DNA of 15,410 nucleotides from JAAEEP01 sp035529155 (lineage in GTDB: Archaea > Thermoplasmatota > Thermoplasmata > Methanomassiliicoccales > JAAEEP01). Each line of letters opens with the position of its first letter. The first letter of the stretch is position 1. The translations under genes were made by a program, and so were the position numbers. The stretch is taken from assembly GCA_035529155.1 (NCBI GenBank), contig DATKXF010000137.1, positions 1 through 15,410 of the forward strand, given 5' to 3'. Below, one piece after another: positions 7,628-12,897 of this stretch. The notes under the pieces were generated by a model, which worked only from the letters and a program-made list of their open reading frames with translations, searched no databases and was not told where the DNA came from.

Positions 7628-8284
7628 ATGGACCTTGACCACTTGTACATCAGGCTTCAGGAACAATTCGAGGTCGAAGAATGGTGGCCTTCCGAGTCAG
7701 CCTTCGAGATTATGGTTGGAGCCATCCTCACCCAGCAGACCAACTGGGACAACGTAGAAAGGTCCTTGAACGAGCTTAGGGGGAAGGGCTTGCTGGAACC
7801 ACGCAGACTTGCCCATGCCAACATCAGCGAGTTGGAGGAGACGATCAGGTCCTGCGGGTTCTACCGTCAGAAGGCGAGGAGTATCAAGGGAATGGCCCTT
7901 TACATCCAGCTGGAGTACGGAGGGGTTCCAGAACTCCTCTTGAACAAGGAGATTGGGAGCGCAAGGGATGAACTTCTTTCCCTGAATGGAGTGGGAAAGG
8001 AGACTGCGGATTCAATTCTGCTTTTCGCCGGGAAGAGACCAAAATTCGTCGCTGCCGTTTATGTCTCCAGGGTCCTAAGAAGAACTGGTATCCTGGACTC
8101 CACCGACTATGACGAGGTGCAGAATTACATTGAATCCAGGTTCTCCGATGACCCTGAAGATCTCAGCAAGCTGTATGCGCTTTTCGTCCAGCTTGCAAAA
8201 ACCCATTGCCGCCCCAGTCCAAGATGCGGACAGTGTCCGCTGGAATGTGATTGTGAAACCGGTCTCGCTCAGGGGAAGAAATAG
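7628..8284 (+). CDS. Endonuclease III-related HhH-GPD protein lacking the catalytic aspartate
   Basis: HhH-GPD proteins are base-excision DNA glycosylases. This 218-residue member resembles the short archaeal endonuclease III relatives and Helicobacter MagIII: ILTQQTNW (33-40), helix-hairpin-helix LNGVGKETAD (119-128), and a C-terminal 4Fe-4S site C194-x5-C200-x2-C203-x5-C209. The lysine used by bifunctional endonuclease III is Glu125 here, as in monofunctional relatives. The nearly invariant aspartate after the hairpin (VVDxY in relatives, by recall) corresponds to Ala143 in FVAAVY, codon GCC at 8054-8056. If that alignment is right, the protein could bind DNA but not excise bases in the usual way. 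The frame is otherwise full length and intact. It ends in TAG and overlaps the last 16 bases of the convergent peptidase gene. The alternatives are a divergent active site or a DNA-binding role. Confidence 0.88.
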   Translation: MDLDHLYIRLQEQFEVEEWWPSESAFEIMVGAILTQQTNWDNVERSLNELRGKGLLEPRRLAHANISELEETIRSCGFYRQKARSIKGMALYIQLEYGGVPELLLNKEIGSARDELLSLNGVGKETADSILLFAGKRPKFVAAVYVSRVLRRTGILDSTDYDEVQNYIESRFSDDPEDLSKLYALFVQLAKTHCRPSPRCGQCPLECDCETGLAQGKK

Positions 8285-9153
8285 AAGAATATGTTCCCAA
8301 CGAAGGCGGAGAAGATTAGTGAAATCGTCAGAGGAATCAGGAATGGTATCTTGGGTGTTACCCATATTCTATCTGCACCCACTGCTTCCAACTCATCAAG
8401 GATTTCTTCGTGCTCGTAATCTCCCTTGGGGAAAAGGAAGGTCTTCCGCTCACCTTCTTCCACCCTTTCCATGGTCCAGACGAACTTACTCTTGGCATCG
8501 TCAACGCTCATCTTATAACCAAAGAACATCAACGGGAACTTCGAGTCCCCCTTGATCGCGTTGTAGAACGCAAAGGATATGGGGAATACCATCAGGAAAA
8601 GAGCTGCGTTGAAGAGCACCAGTATCACAAAGGGGAAGAAATGTTGGACCAGCTCAGATGGTATCTGAATGAGAGGAAAGTCCATGAATGCCGGGTATAC
8701 GGGAAACAGTATCGCCAGGGAGATCAATGCCTTGGCATCAGCCCCGCCCTTCAGTATGTCGAAGACATAAAGAAGGATAATGATCAGGAAGACGAAGAGA
8801 ATGGACATCATTTTCCAGAGGTATTCATCTGCCTGGAAGATCATCAGTAGGGTTCCGAGAACTATGAATGCGGAGATAAAGAGCCCCAGAGCGATCTCGT
8901 CGCCTTCCTTGTCGAAGAGACTTGGCCTGTCCCAAAAGATGTCGTAGAAGAAGACCGCCAGTGGGAACAGAAAAAGGTAGTATAATGGTGACACGCCATC
9001 CTCGTAGATCTGGAAGGCAAGGAAGATTAGACCCAATGTACCGAGGACTATCCAGAAAACGTCCGAAGCCATCCTGATTCGCCAGTCAGACCAAGATGCA
9101 AGCAGGAGCACGGTGAATGCAACAGCGATCTTCAGGATTGGCATCCAGTCCAT
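8269..9153 (-). CDS. Archaeal A24 prepilin/preflagellin peptidase (FlaK/PibD/EppA-type)
   Basis: This is a polytopic membrane aspartyl protease that removes class III signal peptides from archaellins, pilins and other surface subunits on the cytoplasmic side of the membrane. The two catalytic aspartates are visible: D23 in ASWSDWRIR after the first helix, and D139 in KGGADAKAL, the archaeal form of the GxGD motif. Hydrophobic segments fall around 5-21, 32-50, 56-73, 88-106, 112-132, 140-158, 168-200 and 272-293. The 294-residue length exceeds the about 230 of FlaK, mainly through a soluble stretch at about 202-270 before the last helix. The ATG at 9153 is 29 bases from a TATA-like centre, supporting the start. 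It is divergent from the MscS gene and converges with the endonuclease III relative. No archaellin or pilin gene is nearby. Confidence 0.87.
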   Translation of the reverse strand: MDWMPILKIAVAFTVLLLASWSDWRIRMASDVFWIVLGTLGLIFLAFQIYEDGVSPLYYLFLFPLAVFFYDIFWDRPSLFDKEGDEIALGLFISAFIVLGTLLMIFQADEYLWKMMSILFVFLIIILLYVFDILKGGADAKALISLAILFPVYPAFMDFPLIQIPSELVQHFFPFVILVLFNAALFLMVFPISFAFYNAIKGDSKFPLMFFGYKMSVDDAKSKFVWTMERVEEGERKTFLFPKGDYEHEEILDELEAVGADRIWVTPKIPFLIPLTISLIFSAFVGNIFFYFFP

Positions 9154-9177
9154 GTGATGGCAGCTATCCTATTCAGC

Positions 9178-9186
9178 AATAAAAAG
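9178..9186 (-). promoter_or_regulatory. TATA-like box for the A24 peptidase
   Basis: On the minus strand CTTTTTATT is centred 29 bases before the ATG at 9153, so the transcript should have almost no leader. It shares a 130-base divergent interval with the MscS promoter. Confidence 0.45.
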
Positions 9187-9248
9187 CCTTTGATTAGAGT
9201 CGAAATGGATAATATTAATAAATGAACTTGAGCCGGCCCTGGGGGTTA

Positions 9249-9258
9249 CTTATTTATT
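9249..9258 (+). promoter_or_regulatory. TATA-like box for the MscS-type channel
   Basis: CTTATTTATT is centred 30 bases before the ATG at 9284. A second A/T-rich run (AATATTAATAAA) lies further upstream near 9211-9222 and is less well placed. Confidence 0.45.
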
Positions 9259-9283
9259 GTCATGGAATGATGACCGCTTCTAG

Positions 9284-10807
9284 ATGAGGACACGGGCACT
9301 CCTGATAGCAATCTCACTGGCCTTGATATTTTTATCTCTAGCCACGCCCTTGACCTCAGCGCAGAACATAACCATCTTTGAGGTGGACAGCTATGATAAG
9401 GAGATAACCGCCAGTGACGGGACTTCTTTTGATTGGGTGGTATTTAACAATGATACCTCTGTCATGATCATACAACCCTCATTGTCACCATCATCGGTCG
9501 ATTATTTGGAGATCAACATTTCACCAGCGTACCAAACGATCACGCCGCAGAACTCCACGACTTTCACTGTCTCCATAGATGCCTACAGAGAGATGCCGAA
9601 CAGTGAGATCAAATTCACGATATTCTTCAACGCGACCATCATGGATTCTCCAGAGAGCCAGATCACTATCACTAAAGAGTTTGACCTCAAGGTCAAGGCA
9701 CTTTACGGAACTACCGCTGGAAACAACAAGATATTCGGCATCTGGGACAATCCATTTCCTCCGCCACTTGACACCACCTACGGTGCCTTCCTCATCACGG
9801 TACTGTGCTGGATCGCAATTGCATTCTTCATCATTCTAGTTGTGGACCCCATCGTCCACCGCATTACCCGAAACACAGAAACCGATCTCGACGACCGGAT
9901 CCTCAAGATGATGAGAGGCCCGGTCTTCTTCATCATCCTACTGTATGGATTTACATCGTCCCTGAAGATCCTCAACCTACCATCAGACATACTCCTGGCC
10001 ATAGAGGATGTTTACGCAATTGGTCTGATCATTCTTCTCATCTGGCTTTCATACAAGATTTATGACAACGTGCTGATATCATACGCACATTCTTTCTCGA
10101 ACAAGACCGAGACGGACCTGGATGATACCTTGGTGCCTCTCTTCGAGAAGCTGGGGATGATCATAATCCCATTCATAGGGGTCATGCTCATATTCAATCA
10201 CTTCGGGTACGATCTTACAGTATTCATTGCTGGATTCGGCGTACTTGGAATCATAATCGGATTCGCCGCCCAGGACACCCTCTCCAACTTCTTCAGTGGA
10301 ATGTCGATACTCCTGGACAGGCCGTTCAAGGTGGGTGACCTTATACTCTATGAGGATGATGTCTGCGAAGTAAAGCGCATAGGGATGCGCTCCACGACAT
10401 TGTACAACACATTCCTTTCCGAGTACTTCATCATCCCTAACAACGAAATGGCGAGCCGGAAGATCACCAACATAGTGAAGCCCGATCTCCGGTACAAGGT
10501 CAAGATCGATGTGGGTGTCGCTTACGGTTCCAATATCGAACTGGTCAAGAGGCTGATCATGGAATCGGCCCTGGAAGAACCGCATGTCCTTAAGGACTCG
10601 GAACATTATCCCTGGATCAGGTTCACCGAGTTCGCGGACTCGGCACTGGTATTTAAACTGTTCATGTGGGTCGACGACCTCAACAACCAGTGGCTCGCCG
10701 CCTCGAACGTCAGGGAGAACATAGACCGCAAGTTCAGGGAGCATGATGTCAACATCCCGTTCCCCCAGAGAACGGTGTGGTTCCACAACGAAACTGGCGA
10801 GAACTAG
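9284..10807 (+). CDS. MscS-family mechanosensitive channel with secreted N-terminal domain
   Basis: This 507-residue small-conductance mechanosensitive channel opens under membrane tension to release solutes. Residues 1-26 are a signal peptide or anchor (basic start, hydrophobic core, LTSA-Q). Residues 27-140 form a threonine/serine-rich, probably beta-stranded extracytoplasmic domain with five N-x-S/T sequons (N28, N56, N78, N90, N116). Membrane segments follow at about 164-188, 212-230, 238-260, 289-306 and 311-335. The last is the pore helix leading into the family signature IIGFAAQDTLSNFFSG, then the beta domain (DRPFKVGDLI) and the alpha/beta C-terminus. ETDLDD occurs twice (199-204, 276-281), each before a membrane segment, suggesting an internal repeat. 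It ends in TAG, sharing a CTAG with the convergent radical SAM gene. The family call is secure; the secreted domain has no name I can give. Confidence 0.9.
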   Translation: MRTRALLIAISLALIFLSLATPLTSAQNITIFEVDSYDKEITASDGTSFDWVVFNNDTSVMIIQPSLSPSSVDYLEINISPAYQTITPQNSTTFTVSIDAYREMPNSEIKFTIFFNATIMDSPESQITITKEFDLKVKALYGTTAGNNKIFGIWDNPFPPPLDTTYGAFLITVLCWIAIAFFIILVVDPIVHRITRNTETDLDDRILKMMRGPVFFIILLYGFTSSLKILNLPSDILLAIEDVYAIGLIILLIWLSYKIYDNVLISYAHSFSNKTETDLDDTLVPLFEKLGMIIIPFIGVMLIFNHFGYDLTVFIAGFGVLGIIIGFAAQDTLSNFFSGMSILLDRPFKVGDLILYEDDVCEVKRIGMRSTTLYNTFLSEYFIIPNNEMASRKITNIVKPDLRYKVKIDVGVAYGSNIELVKRLIMESALEEPHVLKDSEHYPWIRFTEFADSALVFKLFMWVDDLNNQWLAASNVRENIDRKFREHDVNIPFPQRTVWFHNETGEN

Positions 10808-11835
10808 ATGACCAGTATGAGATCTAGATCCTTTGCCTTGCCCAACGCCGCCTGATACTCTTCGTTTCCAAGGTGGCGCGATATGTCCCTGTGCTCCTTT
10901 GCCCTGTAGACAGGGCGATACTGAGCCATCACATTCACCATGACGCCGGGAATCTTGTCCGCAAGCCATTCAAGAACGGGAAAAGAGCAGCACTCCACAT
11001 GATTGGGGAGGACCAGATGCCGGACGATGACCTCAGCCTGTCGACTAGCCTCTAGATGGTTCCTTGTGGCGACCTCCCAGTAGCGGGACGCATTGGAAAG
11101 CCTCTCCGCACACTCATCATTTCCATACTTGAAGTCGGTAAGGTAGAGGTCGATGACCCCGTCCAGAATGGCCATCGATTCTGGGGTCAGGTACATGTTG
11201 GAGTTCCATACCTGAGGTATGTTGGCATTGCATTGCTTGAGCACCGTCAGAATATAGGGGAGATTGGGGGTGGGATCCCCTCCCACCCAGTTGACATTCC
11301 TGGCCTTTTCCATCATCGAGTACCTTCCGAGAGTAATCGTTTCAAACCGCCTCTCAATCAGATCGGCCAGAACCTCCGGTTCAAAGGAGATTCCCGAAGC
11401 AGGGTCGGTGCTGATGTCGTAATTCTGACAGAATACACAATCGAAGGTGCAGCCCGCGAAGAATATGGTGTACGAAGGCACGAGAGGTGGTTCCTCCCCC
11501 AGGTGAATGAACTCGCTTGATATTCGCGGTTCCAGCACCCCACAGTGCCCTCTCTTCCCCGCGGTCCTATCCGCCTGGCACCTTCTCTCACAGAGCTGAC
11601 AAGAGATAAGGATACGTTGGGCGATCTCTTCCTTCAGATCCAGCAGACTGGTGGTATGATCACCCGTGTGCTCCTCTCGACGGAAACGATCCATCTCCTT
11701 GGCGTGAATGTTCCAGAGTTCATCGGTCGTGCAGTCGCTGGAGAACTCCACGCCGTGAGACCGGAGCGACAGATAGGAAGCTCTGGATCTTCCTTCAAGA
11801 ATGTCCCAATACCTTGCCAGCGGATCGATCATCAT
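10804..11835 (-). CDS. PflA-like radical SAM protein with N-terminal four-cysteine module
   Basis: This 343-residue radical SAM protein has cluster motif C129-x3-C133-x2-C136 (CTFDCVFCQN) and follows the PflA-like activase layout, with VNWVGGDPTPNLP likely forming the SAM-binding GGE-like region. Before the barrel lies C79-x2-C82-x3-C86-x11-C98-G, the same kind of module as in AmrS 4 kb away. The first 70 residues are additional and unassigned. No C-terminal zinc ribbon is present, unlike AmrS. Substrate is unknown; it belongs with uncharacterised archaeal and bacterial activase-like proteins. The start is an ATG-ATG pair at 11835, with a TATA-like centre 28 bases upstream. Its TAG stop shares CTAG with the MscS gene's stop. 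It is divergent from the nitroreductase gene. Family assignment is strong; the reaction cannot be given. Confidence 0.87.
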   Translation of the reverse strand: MMIDPLARYWDILEGRSRASYLSLRSHGVEFSSDCTTDELWNIHAKEMDRFRREEHTGDHTTSLLDLKEEIAQRILISCQLCERRCQADRTAGKRGHCGVLEPRISSEFIHLGEEPPLVPSYTIFFAGCTFDCVFCQNYDISTDPASGISFEPEVLADLIERRFETITLGRYSMMEKARNVNWVGGDPTPNLPYILTVLKQCNANIPQVWNSNMYLTPESMAILDGVIDLYLTDFKYGNDECAERLSNASRYWEVATRNHLEASRQAEVIVRHLVLPNHVECCSFPVLEWLADKIPGVMVNVMAQYRPVYRAKEHRDISRHLGNEEYQAALGKAKDLDLILVI

Positions 11836-11858
11836 CAGCTATTCATCAAAGGTTGGAC

Positions 11859-11867
11859 TTAATTCTT
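11859..11867 (-). promoter_or_regulatory. TATA-like box for the PflA-like radical SAM gene
   Basis: AAGAATTAA on the minus strand is centred 28 bases before the ATG at 11835. In the same divergent interval lies TTTCTAGAAA (11879-11888), a 10-base palindrome of unknown meaning. Confidence 0.4.
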
Positions 11868-11895
11868 TCCACAAACGATTTCTAGAAAAGCATGC

Positions 11896-11923
11896 AATAT
11901 TATGATGGAATAGGAGACAGGAG
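11896..11923 (+). promoter_or_regulatory. Nitroreductase promoter and ribosome-binding site deciding a TTG start
   Basis: AATATTA (11896-11902) is a possible TATA box. AGGAG (11919-11923) lies 8 bases before TTG at 11932. The only ATG codons upstream in frame (11902, 11905) run into TAG at 11911, so TTG is the likely initiator. If TATA spacing is as at the other promoters, the transcript would start very near the Shine-Dalgarno site, so an upstream promoter is also possible. Confidence 0.4.
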
Positions 11924-11931
11924 TTGGTACC

Positions 11932-12432
11932 TTGAATGTCCTGAACGCGATCAAGAAGAGGCGGAGCATTAGAAAGTACAACAAGAAGCCCATACCCGAG
12001 AAGGAACTCATGGAATTGCTCGAGGTTGCCAGACTAGCGCCATCTGGAGCTAACAGGCAGCCCTGGGAGATCATTCTGGTCCGGGATGAGGCCAGGAAGA
12101 AGGCGCTGGTGCCCCTGTGCAAGGATCAGAAGTTCATCGCAGACTGCTCCGTGCTCTTGGTCGGAGTGGACAATCCGGAGCAGAAATGGCAGAGGGTCGA
12201 TCTTGCTATAGCGTTCGATCACATCACCCTCGCCGCAGTGGAAAAGGGACTTGGAACCTGCTGGATTGGAGCATTCGACCGGGAGGCGGTAGCTCGATTT
12301 CTGAAGGTCCCTGAAGGAAAGGTGGTAACCGCCTGCCTCACCCTGGGATACCCGGCGGAGGAGCCAGAACCAAGACACAGGAAGGAAATGGATGACCTGT
12401 TCCACTGGGAGGAGTATGGAGATAAGCAATGA
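11932..12432 (+). CDS. Nitroreductase-family flavoprotein
   Basis: This 166-residue FMN enzyme belongs to the nitroreductase fold, which uses NAD(P)H to reduce nitro compounds, quinones, enones or flavins. Motifs include the N-terminal FMN-phosphate contact RRSIRKY (10-16), APSGANRQPW (36-45), GLGTCWIG (106-113) and LGYP (138-141). It is a short, single-domain form typical of archaea and clostridia. The family works as a dimer; no membrane or secretion signal is seen. Translation probably starts at TTG, preceded by AGGAG. The stop TGA overlaps the ATG of the cupin frame in ATGA, so the two should be translationally coupled. The physiological substrate cannot be inferred. The cupin partner and the MFS exporter or importer downstream could mark a small-molecule detoxification group, but that is weak inference. 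Confidence 0.9.
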   Translation: MNVLNAIKKRRSIRKYNKKPIPEKELMELLEVARLAPSGANRQPWEIILVRDEARKKALVPLCKDQKFIADCSVLLVGVDNPEQKWQRVDLAIAFDHITLAAVEKGLGTCWIGAFDREAVARFLKVPEGKVVTACLTLGYPAEEPEPRHRKEMDDLFHWEEYGDKQ

Positions 12433-12752
12433 GGATCGTCAACTCATCTGAGCTGGGCAGTATCGATCTAGAGGGTGAAAGAGGTAAGGTGTAGGTCATC
12501 GATTTCTTGAATGATGAGCAAATCGTATTCGGGTTGAGGATAGCCGGTCCAGCTACCTGCTTGCCAAAGAAGATCCATCGGCATCCGATGAGGCAGGCGA
12601 TGTACATCATTTCCGGTAGCGGAAAGGTCGATAACGGGAAGGAGATCAGAGAGTTCCATGAGGGGGACCTCATGTACTTCAACAAGAACGAAGAACACTA
12701 TTTCGATAGTTGCTCCGGCGATCTCGTGATGGTCGAGGTTCAGTTCCCGTGA
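12429..12752 (+). CDS. Cupin-domain protein interrupted by an in-frame TAG at codon 22
   Basis: This is a small single-domain cupin. The frame opens with ATG inside the ATGA overlap with the nitroreductase stop and reads MRIVNSSELGSIDLEGERGK-V, then TAG (12492-12494), then VIDFLNDEQIVFGLRIAGP and onward without another stop for 86 codons. Residues before and after the TAG fit one cupin N-terminus. Metal-site positions after the stop are H-R-H and H in NEEHYF; the usual glutamate of motif 1 is Gln. If translation restarts at TTG 12507, the product has 81 residues and lacks the first strands; that TTG has no well-spaced ribosome site. Possible readings are amber decoding as pyrrolysine, a recent nonsense mutation, a sequencing error, or the short form. 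TAG ends four other genes here, so wholesale recoding is unlikely. Confidence 0.6.
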
Positions 12753-12758
12753 GCGATT

Positions 12759-12814
12759 ACCGTCAACCTTGATTGATATAGAGTAAATATCAAGGATAAC
12801 GGTTTATATCAAAA
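12759..12814 (+). promoter_or_regulatory. MFS transporter promoter with interrupted-palindrome operator candidate
   Basis: ACCGT (12759-12763) and CCTTGAT (12767-12773) are mirrored as ATCAAGG (12789-12795) and ACGGT (12799-12803) about a centre at 12781, a 45-base interrupted palindrome. Overlapping it, TTGATAT (12773-12779) pairs with ATATCAA (12787-12793), and a second ATATCAA (12806-12812) overlaps the TATA-like TTTATAT (12803-12809). The repeat abuts the TATA box where TFB would contact DNA, so it is well placed for repression or activation. Predicted transcription start is near 12832. Confidence 0.6.
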
Positions 12815-12852
12815 TCAGCATTTTCCAATTGGGCATTGTTTGACCGTTTCCA

Positions 12853-12897
12853 GCCCGCCAATCCAGGAAATGGCACGGAGATGATTGGATGGCGGGC
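12853..12897 (+). promoter_or_regulatory. Start-codon-sequestering hairpin in the MFS leader
   Basis: GCCCGCCAATCC (12853-12864) is complementary to GGATGGCGGGC (12887-12897) with a single A bulge: 11 pairs closing a 22-base loop. The ATG (12889-12891) is entirely within the 3' strand, and the GGAG ribosome site (12877-12880) is in the loop. With a predicted start near 12832, the transcript would contain the whole structure. This suggests control of translation initiation; that role is inferred. Confidence 0.55.

Noticed and set aside
8282..8284. Amber stop of the endonuclease III relative as a possible read-through site
   Set aside because: The protein is already full family length with its cluster site complete, and the downstream frame is antisense to the peptidase gene.
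5537..9270. TCAT-N3-ATGA in both the thiL (5537-5547) and MscS (9260-9270) upstream regions
   Set aside because: Only four-base arms, and they sit at very different distances from the starts (-70 and -14), so chance is the best explanation.
10079..10969. 296-codon open frame antisense to the MscS C-terminus and the radical SAM 3' end
   Set aside because: It spans two well-supported genes and its composition looks like antisense translation; no motif or promoter supports it.
11879..11888. TTTCTAGAAA palindrome between the radical SAM and nitroreductase genes
   Set aside because: A single 10-base palindrome is expected by chance in a window this size, and no second copy was seen nearby.
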